Position numbers and translations under genes: made by a program. A stretch of 64,000 nucleotides of DNA from contig JAJJXM010000064.1 in NCBI GenBank assembly GCA_024516155.1, forward strand, positions 124,001 through 188,000, in the 5' to 3' direction. Each line of letters begins with the position of its first letter. The first letter of the stretch is position 1. Under the pieces are notes generated by a model. The model had not been told where the DNA came from. It saw only the letters and a program-made list of their open reading frames with translations, and searched no databases. Shown piece after piece: positions 35,023 to 47,205 of the stretch. The stretch is from Pyronema omphalodes (taxonomy: Eukaryota; Ascomycota; Pezizomycetes; Pezizales; Pyronemataceae).

Positions 35023-38000
35023 GGATGATGATTTAGGATAGGGTGGGGTTGAGGGGCAGTGGTCAACGGAAATAAGGGTTTAATGTTTATGGGCTTTCTG
35101 AGTATTTTTTTTAGGGTGTTTGGTTTCTTTATTTTCTTGGGGATTTCGATTTTTGGATTCTGATTGTATGCTTGTGGCTTTTTTCCTTCTTTCTGGTTTT
35201 CGGTTTCTGATACCACGAAAAAGATGTATGATATGAGATGAATTAAAGTCTAAGAAAAGACAACGCTTTAAAGTTACTTTACACTTGATCAGCACTGCAT
35301 GCTGAAGGAAGCGAAGGGATGCTTACCAACGCATGCTTGCTAAAAACTTCCTACGGATTTTCAAGTTAAACATAATATACTTCCAGAGATGACATCTAGA
35401 TGCGTCTGCCCCGCGTCTGCCCCGCGTCTGCCCCGTTGCTGAGGTGGTGAAGAAGCCCTAAGCCTAATTTCATGCGCACGGGTACATAGGTTAATCAACG
35501 AACCTCAACCTTAAGCTCCATTTCCATCTTAACTTCACGGCTACACATAGCAGGGTATCCATATTTGGAACAAATACATAAATTTCTGCGATGTGTAGAA
35601 CATATGATAATTCCATCTGCATCCGTTCCCTCACTGGAAACCCAATATTCGGCAACCGCATAATCATTGGCCAGAAAGAAACTGAAAATCTGCAGCAAAA
35701 GCGCATACACATGTTAACTCTTTAAAACCATTCGATATATGTTTCAGTCAAATTAACCAGGCTTTATCATTATCTTTTGAGGGATTTCAGCTCGACATCA
35801 ATATTAAACCAAACCGATCATCTGTATCTGAAGCAAAGTAATACTTGAACCTTTCTCTAAACTTCCTCCAGAACCGGTAGTTTTTCCGTTCCGTTTGCAC
35901 GTAGGGCAAGCGGGCTGAGGTTTCAAGCGGGTCCAGGTTAAACGTTGTAATATTCCGATACTTTACCTTACAATCCTTGAGTTCCGTCGGAGGCTATATA
36001 AAATCCCTGTAGAAATCCCAGAAATCCCCGAAATTTCGATACATACAGCAACCAATGACCGTTGCTTAATTTCTTACTAGCTAGGTTCTAGAAATACCGT
36101 TGCAATTCTGGAATCCCTACTGCCGAATATCCTGGGTGGAAGTTCTACACCCTGTGCATGAGGATGATGGATAGTAAGGCAGTTATGAAACCTAGTCCCG
36201 GGCCGTTGGAGTTTCAAAGCGGCTGGAGAATAGAATATAGTCTTGTTGTCCGTGATGTCAATTTTCGTGGATTTTAGCCAAAAGAATCTTCATTGACTTG
36301 ATGTTACACTACAAGTCTACAATTAACCTGGCCTGATTCTGGGCCGGGGAAATGTCTAGTTATAGAACCATAAGTGTTATGTAGATTACTCTGTAGTATC
36401 GATAACTTTGAACGAGAGTGGTGAGACTTGTTCGAGTATTCGTGAATCGTTTAGTAGAAATTGGCTATGCGTATGGCTAGGTGGATTAGAGTTATGTAGA
36501 CAATAATTTCAATTAAAATTTTCGTTTGTATATTAGACAGAATTGAGATACTATCTGTGTCATTGTCATAGGATGCTTATGTGATCACTGATAATGTTGA
36601 TAGAGTTGGTATGTATATCACTTGCTTGGTTGAATGCTCTGACAATTTGATATCAGAGGTGCTTTCTTTTCTTTTGGAATACACCAGCCAACGGTGATAT
36701 CTCAAAAATCTGGGAATTGAGATGTGAAGAGATACCTTCGATTAAAGAAAATAAGGATTTTGATGTTTCCAAGGCAGTTTTGCCCATGCCCAACTACAAT
36801 TAAGGGTGATTATCCGTGAAGCTGTAGTGCAAGGGTTCTTGGTCGTCAGCTGGATCTGTATGCAATTTCAGCACCACCTTTCCCGACAGAAACCAATCAC
36901 AAAAGCCCCAGTACTGACTATATCACTATCGCACCTTCATCACTTCGAACATTACTGACGGGAGATACCTATTTCGCTCTGTGATTCCGGCTTGCTCTAT
37001 CATTCTTTGTTGCTTCTTCTCGGTTCGAATGAACGATTCTAATATCCTACAAACGTCCTGGGACTTTTTACAGGAACGGTAAAATACAAGGAAAACTCAA
37101 ATCCTAGTTGCATATCTAATCGTCAGCATTGCCACCGAAGATTAACCTCCTGCAGCGGAGATAATGAAATTTCAGTAGCGAATCAGAGGCAAGATCCTCA
37201 GATTTTCACGATAGCCAATGAAAATCAATATCCTGGCCTTCTGGAACGACAACCATTCTGAAACCAATCATAAGCCAGATCCTTGTGTATTTTTTTTTGT
37301 CTCGTTTTTCGACAAGAATTATCTGGGGCAAAAAAAAAAAACTCAGAAACATGTGAGAAAGCTGGACAAAAGAAACGAAGGTGACAAAAGCGACGAAAGT
37401 AGTAAAAGCGCGTCGTCCACCGAATAATCAGCGATGAATTCCCTACACTCATTTCGATGGGCAGTCGTCAAAAGCCATAATTCCTCAATGCATGGAAATC
37501 TTTGTCTGAAGAATTTTATGTTATCTATGCTTATTTCACTATCATAATCGAGCCACACAGAAAACCCCCTTGCGGTAGCAAATCTCTAATTAAATAGAGT
37601 TCTAAGCATCCTGTCATAGAATTTTACGCAAGTACACAGGCCGTTTTTTCCTTCAACCCAACCACGAGTAACGACCCCATGCGTAGTTGTTGTAGTCAAG
37701 CCACATTGCCCTAGACACACTATGTATGACGTCTCTTTTCTCCGAATTTCAAACCATGCACCATGTTAGTAACTCTCAGACTCTTGTATACCCACCACTC
37801 GTACTCGTTAAGAACCGCTCGGAATCGCAAGTTGAGACCCGCCAAGAAACGCACGGATGATCAATCGATCAACGCAGCAAGTCCGACCACAAAACTAACG
37901 TTTACTCCGAGACGGTGTCTCCGCTGTATGCGTTACTTGGGGCTCGGAAAATGTAGCCGAGACCTTTGTTGACTACTCTTTGAGACTTGGTTTGGTCTGA

Positions 38001-38545
38001 GGTCCGCCACAGCTGTCGTTTGAGGCCATGTACTAGATTGTTGTCAGGCCGTCAACAGGCAAACAGGGCGGGTCAGGGCTTCGGCCGTGTCACCCGAAAC
38101 TTGCTAAAGACCAGTTAGCCTTGCTACACCTTGACCTTGCTGGACGCAGGTGTGAGTACATACAGTTGGAATATGATACGTACCTGAGCACATAGATGCA
38201 TGAAACCAATGGCACGCTTGATATCAGGTGCTGAAAACGCACAGGTTACTACATAAATTATCACGCCGTATAGGTAATACTGTAACCCACTTATCGCTGA
38301 ATCCATTTAGAAACTTCGCATATTAAATAACCAAATAACAGTCTCAGGGAATTGTCGGGTTGATATAATGAAAATACTTCCTATTTCTTTGTATTGTCTT
38401 CCGTACATCATGGTTTGCACGACATCAATCCACCTAAAGCTAATTCAGTGCTGCCGATTGCATCGGAATTTTGACCGAAGTTACCGCCGAAGCTCCTAAG
38501 TAACTTTTCGTATACTCGCGATGATAGAGTAGAAGAAAGGAACAA
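35023..38545. other. 3.5-kb gene-poor region
   Basis: Begins with the 3' UTR of the purine permease. It holds a three-copy 11-bp direct repeat (GCGTCTGCCCC, 35402-35434). The remaining ORFs are below 80 codons and unlike known proteins; I see no gene. Confidence 0.5.
35402..35434. repeat. 11-bp tandem repeat, three copies
   Basis: GCGTCTGCCCC is repeated three times head to tail without mismatch in an otherwise AT-rich spacer. Confidence 0.85.
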
Positions 38546-38568
38546 CCCCCCCCCCCCCCCCCCCCCCC
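38546..38568. repeat. poly(dC) tract of 23 nt
   Basis: Uninterrupted C run ending 37 nt before the 18-bp minisatellite. It is the longest of seven G/C homopolymers of 15 nt or more in the window. Confidence 0.9.
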
Positions 38569-38605
38569 TCCCTTTATTGTATATTAACTCAAAACAAACA
38601 TCAAC

Positions 38606-39156
38606 ATTGATCCTCAATTTATCATTGATCCTCAATTTATCATTGATCCTCAATTTATCATTGATCCTCAATTTATCATTGATCCTCAATTTATCATTGA
38701 TCCTCAATTTATCATTGATCCTCAATTTATCATTGATCCTCAATTTATCATTGATCCTCAATTTATCATTGATCCTCAATTTATCATTGATCCTCAATTT
38801 ATCATTGATCCTCAATTTATCATTGATCCTCAATTTATCATTGATCCTCAATTTATCATTGATCCTCAATTTATCATTGATCCTCATTTATCATTGATCC
38901 TCAATTTATCATTGATCCTCAATTTATCATTGATCCTCAATTTATCATTGATCCTCAATTTATCATTGATCCTCAATTTATCATTGATCCTCAATTTATC
39001 ATTGATCCTCAATTTATCATTGATCCTCAATTTATCATTGATCCTCAATTTATCATTGATCCTCAATTTATCATTGATCCTCAATTTATCATTGATCCTC
39101 AATTTATCATTGATCCTCAATTTATCATTGATCCTCAATTTATCATTGATCCTCAA
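38606..39156. repeat. 18-bp minisatellite, about 30.6 copies
   Basis: The unit ATTGATCCTCAATTTATC is repeated head to tail about 30 times plus a partial copy, with essentially no divergence except one copy near 38885 that lacks a single A. Each unit contains the small inverted repeat ATTGA-TCC-TCAAT. Because 18 is a multiple of 3, several frames stay open on both strands (LILNLS or RINDKL repeats). These are not genes, and the 17-bp copy breaks those frames. The homogeneity suggests recent expansion. Confidence 0.97.
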
Positions 39157-41392
39157 AATCGTGAATCATTAAAGTTATTCTATTGCCTGTAAACTCCTTC
39201 AAATCACGCAGCTGTCATCAACCACATTTCAGCCTCGCCGGATTATGCAAGTGCCCCTCTGTGAGTATACTGCGGAACCGGAGGGGCGTCGCCTTCTTCA
39301 AACATTATCCGCATGAACCATTTCTACTCCCCATACAAAAACTATCAAGACCATGGCTATTGCGCTCTACAGAAAATATCCCTATTTTATATGCTATGTC
39401 GTTATAGAAATTCTTCACCGCATCTCACTCGTCTACCCGCTCATCGTAACCCTATTAAAATCGCGAAAAAAAGAGATAGCCAGCATAGAGCAAAAAGCCA
39501 TCCAAAGAGCAAAGTATACAAACATTATAAAAATTCAAAAAACAACACCGTTCTGATAGCTAGGTGATCTATCAAATCTCAGCAATTTCGAATGATTCCC
39601 CGATTGCCTCATCGCTTCATCGCTTCATCGCTTATTCTAGCACATTTCTACGTACTCCTTGATCCAATTCCACATTTCCAATACTTTTTCCAATGCCCCT
39701 TCTGTAAGCATAAAAGATGAAACATCCTCAATCATCGATTAATCAATAGAATGAACAGGACTCAACCTGTACTGACGAGAAGCAAAACCGGCACGAAGAA
39801 CGAAGAGGCAACAGGCCCAAAACAGGATTTACGCTCTGCGAGAGACCCAGGGGTAAAATAAAAAAAGCCTTGAGAAATGTATCCAAAACTAAAGCACACG
39901 TTGTAAAGAAGGGAGTCTATAGGAAATCCAAAGCAAATCGAATCATCGATTAATCGATCGAGTGGTTGAGTGGTTACAGTTACCTCTTTAGACTCTTTAG
40001 GTTCCAGGGGGCCATCGGTGCCTTTGGAACCATCGAGGTCTTCAAAATCTTTAGGCTCCTTGGACCCGTTCTACTAGTTTTATTTCTAAGCTTCAACAAG
40101 TTTCCGTATCTTCCCCCCAACCCCAAATCTCCGGCTTCCATAGCAGAAAAAAAAAAGAAAAAAAAGGAAATAAGCGCCCATCCCCTCCCTCGCGCGATGA
40201 TAAACGCAGTAGCCGCATTATAGGACCTTTGGGTCGCAACTTGTTTTCCAATCCGATAATCAAGTTCAAATTTCAACCCTAACTAAAGCCTTTTACTACT
40301 TCAGTGTTGAAAACTCTTCATCTTAGTTCTAAGCTTTGTTTACCGATCTTCTGGTTAGAAAAGTTAAGAAGCCATATCCTAAGTGTTGTATATACCAACA
40401 AAGTAGTGATTTGACTTTGATTTGAATTTCTTAAACGCTCCCAACCTTAAGGTTTTGAAACATTTTTGGGGGCTCTGGATTTTACCCCAGGGTCTCGCTG
40501 AGGTTGTTCCCAGAGCGTACATCATTTCTTGGACCTGTCGCCTCTCTTCTTCTTCGTGCAGGTTTTGTTTCTCGTCAGTACATTTTTCAGCCCGGTTTGC
40601 TCTTTCCTCCATACCAACGAAGTAAAGGAACCTACCAGAACCACTGATCAAAGAAAGCTCCAAGATGCTGCAAACATCTCTCTTTCCCGTCCGTGTGGTT
40701 TTGTAAGAATACTTTTCATAACTTAATGTTTCTTCATAATTCCGTTGTATTTCTCTTCCTCATCTCTTTTCCATGCTGGTGAAAAATATCCAACACACAG
40801 AACCTAAAGTAATATAGTTTGGTGTCCTCCAATAAAAAACCCCCAGAAAGTGCTTCGCGATGAAAACAAAAACAACATATGCAAGGACCAAAAAAACTGT
40901 CGAAGCTTTTAATGGACCTTTGGAAAACTTCAAACGCACCAATAACGCCATATACAGAAAAATAAAACAAAAAAACAAAACGCCTAGTATCCAAGACGCA
41001 AAATTCCAATCCCATGATCCCATGATCCAACTACAGCGCTGAAATAAAACAAAGGAGAAGAAAGAAAGAAAAAAATAACGAAAGGAGATAAGAAAAACCA
41101 GCACCGAAAGAAACCATTCGTTAATGAAAAAACAAAAAACAAAGAAACCACTAAGAATTAACCCTAACTAACCCTTCCATCACTAGTTGTAGTTAATATA
41201 CAGCCGGGAGATAAACCATCCTTCACAAACACCCTACTCCAATCCAAGTCCCCAGTAATTTTTGTTTTCACATGAACATGAAATGTAGCTTCACACAGTA
41301 GAAGCAATGAAAGTAGCAGTTCGGCCCAACCGCACCGCGTAGCGAGATATAGTTGCCATATAACAGTAGTCGCAGTGGTGATGATCGTATGA
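39157..41392. other. 2.2-kb gene-poor region
   Basis: AT-rich spacer after the minisatellite with A-rich tracts (about 40145-40170 and 40900-41140) and two telomere-like words (ACCCTAACT near 40278, TTAACCCTAACTAACCC near 41158-41174). No coding exon I can support; the 3' UTR of the RING gene occupies the right end. Confidence 0.45.
41158..41174. promoter_or_regulatory. telo-box-like TTAACCCTAACTAACCC
   Basis: Degenerate tandem TTAGGG-type units on the minus strand in a spacer downstream of the RING gene. It is a candidate site for a Teb1/Tbf1-type protein, or an interstitial telomere scar; short enough to be chance. Confidence 0.25.
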
Positions 41393-43439
41393 CTAAAGAT
41401 GTATCTTAATCATTCCCATTTTGGCAGTCAAAACATTTGAACAGCCGGATATAACACAAATCTTCTTTCCGGATTTTGGTCGGGGACGCTTTTTACCGAC
41501 TTCTTGTATTGGACCCCCTACAAGACCTCGGAAAATCATTGCACAACGGCCACAGTAACACTGAGTTTGTCAGCTAGATTTCTCCAAGATACAAATCTTG
41601 AACTCAAGGTTTCCCCCGCTCTTCGACCGCGGGAATAAATCGTCGATTTCAAGAAAAAGAAATTAGTAGAAAACACTGTCAAAAGGAATACTCACATGCC
41701 CACACTTCCCCGTCCAAACCTCACTCGCTTTTGGATCTTCTACACATTCCACGCCCAACTCCTGATCACACTGCGCACAAACCAATATATCCGTTTCCTT
41801 TGGACTCCTCGTAAAACCTGGTCTTGGAGGTGGAGGCTTTTTATATTCCAGCTGCCTCCTCCTAGCCGTATCTCCCGGTGGTGTCTGTGGTTCAAAAATA
41901 CCCGGTGCCTGCTGAGAATAATCCAACAACCCCGGAGCTCTAAAACCATGCATCGATATAACTCCCCCAAACCCCATAGCCATCCCATTTACACCAACAT
42001 TGATATACATTCTATGTCCTGACGCAGGTGCTCGTTGATGGTAATTATTTTGATGGGGTGCAGGCGGTGGTGGCGTAGAATAGTAGTAATTTCGATTAAC
42101 CCCAGTGTCTTCGCTTCGTTGACCAATACGGCCTCCATTCCCAAGGATAGGATCTTCTGGTAATGCGCGAGATCGCGGCGGTGCCAAAAGGCTTCCTAGA
42201 CTTGCTAAATTACGGGGTGGGTGTGGAAGCTCCCGGTTACCAAATCGACCACGTCGGTGTGGACCTGGGCGTGAGTACAGTAGCTGAACTTCGTCGCCAG
42301 CAGCATTTCGTGCAGGTAGAGGATCAGGAAGGTCGTCGATATCAATCACTTCATGGGGTGCAGGTCGTGTTGAAGGCCGAGGTGGCGGTGACGACCCCGT
42401 GAGATCTATTATCGGTGGACCTGACATTCGATTTGTATAGAAATGGCTGTATGGGTAGGGCGGTAGAGTTGGGCCTGTATGTGTTCGTTGTGGTGCGTTA
42501 TCAGGTGCGAACGTTTGGGGATTTGGTAGAAACGTTGCTTGAGACGCTGTTATTGAGGGTGCGCCCTGATGTGAGTAAAGGTTTTGAGGATGTTGATAGC
42601 ACTGGCGTTGCTCGTCAGGATGCCGGTACACGGAACTGTGGTGATGTGGCGAGCCTTGCAGTGGAATGGAAGTGGAGGCTGAAGTTGTCGCCGATAAATC
42701 GTAGTTTGTTTGTAGAGGTAGTGACTGTGGAAGGAACGAATGGAAAGCGGCGCTTGTCTGGATTGTCTGCGAGGAGGCAGTAGAAGCATCGGTCGCCTGG
42801 TTCTGTGGCGGATTTCAGTTAGTAATTTGTTTCCCTAGCGTTAACCTTCCTACAGGCTTCTGCAATGGTGATGTAACTATAAGGCCATCGGGTGTAGCGA
42901 CAACTGGCGGCGTGATTCAGGGAATAATATGCGTGTGAAAAGGAAACAAGATATGCGTGAGGGGGAACAAGAAGGTTTGAAGATGAGGGAAGAATGTGGG
43001 TGAAAGGGAAACAAAGGAGCAAACAGACGAGTTTTCACGATGTTTGTCGTGGAAGTGGAAGAGCAGAGAAAGAGGTGGTTGTTCCTGCTGGTAAGAATGG
43101 ACCCTGGAATCATCCCAGCTTGGTGGACTCCTCGCGACCATCGCGCGCAGCATCACTAACTCCAGAGCTTGAGCTGGGGCACTTTAGGAGCTTCGACAGG
43201 CCCCACCCATTCTCCATCCATTCTCCACCCCTCACGACCTCAAACTTGAATAAAGAAACACGTCTTCCTACTCTCAATGACCGCCAAACACGAACCTCTT
43301 GTTTAATCGTGTATCGTTGTTCAAGGCCATCATCCTCCGGGCGAATTGGCTGTCTATAGTACTGTTGCTGGTGATGCATTTGCTCGGGGAGACGTTGATG
43401 ATGATGCGATCGGTCATGGAGTGATGAGTTATAGGACAT
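41393..43439 (-). CDS. RING-type zinc-finger protein with SUMO-interaction-like motifs
   Basis: Probable E3 ubiquitin ligase of an uncharacterised fungal family. Exons 43439-43296, 42802-41696 and 41560-41393 give 472 residues. A Gln/His/Pro-rich disordered N-terminus carries two hydrophobic-acidic motifs, IIDLT (179-183) and VIDIDD (200-205), of the type that binds SUMO. The C-terminus is a RING-like finger: C390-x2-C393, then C415-x-H417-x2-C420-x2-C423, then C452-x4-C457. It is assembled across a 135-nt intron whose splice restores CGHCYCGRC. SIMs in tandem before a C-terminal RING are the plan of SUMO-targeted ubiquitin ligases such as Slx8-Rfp and RNF4, but the finger itself is atypical (unusual last pair, long variable spacing). 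The first intron (43295-42803, 493 nt) is long and could hide a small exon, so exon 1 is the least certain part. Confidence 0.7.
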
Positions 43440-45525
43440 TATTCCACTGTCGCCGCTGAAGATGAATATCGAAGAGAAAGGTGGGAGACGGCAAGTCAAA
43501 AACCGAGAGACAGGCGCCGAGTTTTCTTGTCGGGTGGGACGGGGAGGGGGTCGGTCACGATGGATTTCGAGCGAGCTGGATTTGACTTGGAAGTCTGACA
43601 AAGGGCCAAACTCCGCAGTGTGTAACAATGTCTGGCAGGCAGTAGTTGGGAACGAATACTGGAAAAATTACACTTGACAGTCTGGCAAGTCTCATGTACA
43701 TCTGGCAATTGACCAGAAAGTAAATAAATAGAATTAGAATTCCGAAATAAAGCAAGATAGACAGTCACTTTCAGGTCAGTCAGGCAATCAGGCCGGAAAC
43801 ACCTGTATTGATCTATCCATGGGTAGGGCGAGGACTAGGTTTGGTTGGAGCATGTACGGAGAAGAAGAGGAGCATGCCCATGCGAGGGATACATAGTACA
43901 GAAGTACAGAGCAACAGAGCAATGCTGTCTATCTTTTACGGCGGCTTGAGTCCGTCGAGGTCCCACAGGCAAACATCTACTCCATGATCAGGTCCAATGA
44001 GGTCTAATGAGGCCCATAAAGCCTGACAAAGCCTGGAAAAGCCTCATCTGGCAAAGCTGGACCCCATATTCTATGCCATGGCCACCTGCCAAAAACTGTA
44101 GTCTGAAGGAAATTATAACTCCATGGATGTCTCAAGAAGCTCAAGGTCAACTGTCTAGCTATAGGTTGTCCAAATAAGGCCACCTGGAGTAAAGCTACAG
44201 TAAATATGCTGTATGCCGCTATGTGTGCATGCAATGTACTTACCTGTCGAAGTGAGGGACAACGAGGTATGTATCTGTATCCCAAACTCGAAGATAATCT
44301 TCAGGAATTACCGGCCTTAACACCAACCTTGAAACACTATGACTTATCTTGATTTTCTATACATACGTACCTTAACTTTAACCGCCATAAAAAGAAGGAA
44401 AACAAATAGACGCTGAAGTTAGCAAACCTGGAAGTCCGTAAGGCAGCCAAAACTAAATAATTTTGATAAAGTCCATGAGACATTAGGCAGCAAATAGCAG
44501 TTTTTGTACTAATGGTGTAGGGCCATGGTGAATTGAAATAATGTTCTTGATGAAAAATGGAATATCGTGAAGGTAACAGCAAGACCTGATGTTGTCCAGG
44601 TAACTAGGTAGCTAGCTCGTTCAGGTTCTCCCTCCTTTGCCCTAATCTAATCTCTAACGTCCTGCTGTGCTGCATTGTACCTCCAAGGCACATCCAATAA
44701 TATCTCGCCAGCAGCTGACCCTCGACGAAGCTTGCGAGATGTTAAAATATTCAAGACAAAATATCGTAACCATAGTAACGATAGTAACGAAAGTAACCAT
44801 CAGCCGCAATTTGATATACACATAACGACTTCGCCGTACGAGAAAAAAAGGTGCAGGCTCTAGACCCATAAGCCAAAGTCTGAAAAATAAGATAAAAAAA
44901 TCCTCTCTTTGGTTAGCTTGTAACGTAACAATTTAAAATCTTGCATAAGTGCAAATAACGCCACTGTGTCGAATCCATTTCCGCCACTATTGCTTATTTC
45001 GAGCTGAATTCGACCGGTAGGAACCGTAGGCCTCTCGGCGAATCATAGGCGAAGCATAAAAAGTGTAAGAAACTACTTTGTTGCCGTAGGATTGGCCGTT
45101 AAAGTTTTTGGAAATCGTGGAAAGGGAAGATTCCAAATAGAAGCGAGTGAAAAAAATAAATAAAATGGACGGATGTTGGGCCCAATCAGTTGGAATAAAG
45201 TTAAGCGAGCATGAGCCACGGCTGATGGTGGTTTTTGGGTTGGTTGACAATTGGCTGCATTCAGGGAAACAAAAAATCAGGCACATGAAGGTGCATGATG
45301 TCTGTCAATACACTCATTCAGGTTACTGGTGACAAAGGTTGCTTGCCACTACCTGTGGCATGAGTACTCAAAAATTGGGGAAATACACACTTCTTCTTTT
45401 AGGCTACTAAAACTATGCAAAAAGATTTGCCTATCGCGTCTCATAGATATCTTATCTCTTTTACCACATTTCACAAACGCTGAATTATTCCAAAGCAAAA
45501 AAAACTCTTGTAGTACAACCCCCAT
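43440..45525. other. intergenic region (RING gene / prp19)
   Basis: 2.1 kb between two minus-strand genes: promoter of the RING gene on the left, 3' UTR of prp19 on the right. 43984-44050 has loosely repeated AAAGCCTG/GAGGCC words. No gene or RNA was recognised. Confidence 0.5.
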
Positions 45526-47205
45526 TTATGCACCCAAAACCGATACCCTACCCTCCACATCCACCGTAACCAAGCTTCTTGCCTTGGTGCCCCAAGCCGT
45601 AGCCAGCGCCTGGGCAGACCCTCTGAAAGGCTCGCTCCACTTCTTATCCGCCTTGGTATATTGCTGCACCGACACTCCGGTCTTTCCAGCCACCGCAAGG
45701 AATTGTCCACTGTAATCCCAGGCCAGATGATCAACCCGACTTCCAATATCCAATGATTTGGTAACCCGCATCTTGCGCAGATCCCAGATCTCAACTGTGC
45801 TCTGCTCCTGCTGTGCAACTGCTAGCCAGAAACCATTCTCAGAGAAGCAGAGGGACTTGACGCCAGAGGATACCGGCTCAAGAGAAGCACCCAAGGAGGT
45901 GGAACGAACGTCAAAAACCTTAACTTCAGAGGGAGTACCGAGGGCGAAAAGATGTCCATCGGGGTGGAATGCAGCGGTAGTGAACTCTGTTTATCCAAAT
46001 TAGCTTTATATTTGACGGTAATTCGACAGTAGACAGGAGACGTACTGCTCTGATCGTAAACTTGGACCACGCTCTTGCCAGCCTCAATATCATACAACGC
46101 CCAGCTCTTGTCAGCTCCGGCAGATGCCACAACAGACTTGCTAGGGTGCACAGCAAGAGCTACTACAGGTCCGGCATGTGCGGTCATCGCCGTACTATCG
46201 CTTCCACTCTGGTTCCATACTTTAACAACTCCGGAGCTTGAACCAGTGACTGCGTTGGAACCGGCCCAGGCTACATCGTTGATTGCTCCATCAGAGGAGT
46301 TCAATTCAGTAATAACCTGCTGCTGAGAAATAGAGTAGATTCCGGCGTTTCCGTCGGAGCCTCCAAGGAGGGCAAGGTCTCCAGAGACATCGAGGGAGAT
46401 GGATTTTGCGCCGGGGTAGAGGGCATCGGAGGTGGAGGTGACGGAGAAGGAGGAGATTGTTTCGGATGTAGCCCATTCGGCGGATACTGGGCGGTTCTTG
46501 CGGTCTGCAGAGAGCCTGTTGCAGGTCAGTATAAACTCTGTCGAGCTTTGTTGGGTGTGGTTGGATTTTGCCAAGCTTGGATGGTACTTACTCAGCCTTG
46601 GTAGCATCAATCTTGCTTTGGATGTACTCGGGGACCTGAGGAGTGTCGACCTCCATCTGCTCTCCTCCGGTTGTAGCTCCTGCACCAACGGTAACATGAC
46701 TCAAGGCATCACGAGCTTCGTCGCGCTCTTTTAGTAGTCTCGCAATAACGCGAGTTGCCGCGTCGTGCTGGTACAACGCGGTGGAGAGCTCTTGTCGTAG
46801 CTGGGTAACTTGCTGGCGGAGAGTGTGGGTTTCGAGAGCTAAAGCATCCCACTCGTTCTGGAAGGTAGCAAGGAGGGCGGGGATGGAGGTGAGAGTAGGT
46901 GGTCGCGGTCTGACGGTAGTTGATGCTATTTTGAGATGAGTTTTTGAAGGATTTTTTCCACGAAAATCAAAACTCACATTTGAGCTCAATTAGATCTGCT
47001 GTGGAAAGCTCCTCTCCAGTAACTGGATCTTTTCCATGCTCAGCAATGTAGGCTTCAATTAATCGCTTTTCGAATACGGTTCCGGACTTGGAAGATGCGA
47101 CAGGATTTGTGGGCGCCTCGCCGGATACTACAATTCGTGTCAGAGAATTCTCGCGAGCTCAGAGAAATATTATAGAGGGAACTCACTCGCGCAAAGCATG
47201 CTCAT
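45526..47205 (-). CDS. prp19: Pre-mRNA-processing factor 19 (U-box E3 ligase, WD40)
   Basis: Core of the nuclear Prp19/NTC complex that activates the spliceosome. It is a ubiquitin ligase and also acts in DNA repair. Five exons, 47205-47187 (19 nt), 47127-46978, 46925-46592, 46515-46046 and 45986-45526, are joined by introns of 59, 52, 76 and 59 nt to give 477 residues, close to the family norm of about 480-500. The N-terminal U-box reads [28 protein letters not shown]. The tetramerisation coiled coil follows ([22 protein letters not shown], then [24 protein letters not shown]). The C-terminal half is a WD40 propeller (for example [50 protein letters not shown]). The start could be the ATG at 47205 or the one at 47199, which would give the family-typical MLCAISGE; both are in frame. 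It faces the GH16 gene across a shared 1.6-kb promoter region. Confidence 0.97.

Noticed and set aside
37018..37045. GGTTCGAATG, resembling a tRNA B-box
   Set aside because: No A-box, no acceptor stem and no cloverleaf around it.
38408..39172. Long ORFs on both strands with RINDKL or LILNLS repeats
   Set aside because: They are translations of the 18-bp minisatellite. A unit divisible by 3 leaves several frames open on both strands, and a single-base deletion in one copy breaks them. No start, splice or composition evidence for a gene.
42415..42783. 122-codon plus-strand ORF opposite the RING gene
   Set aside because: Antisense shadow of a Pro/Gln-rich exon that reads continuously into the RING finger on the minus strand.
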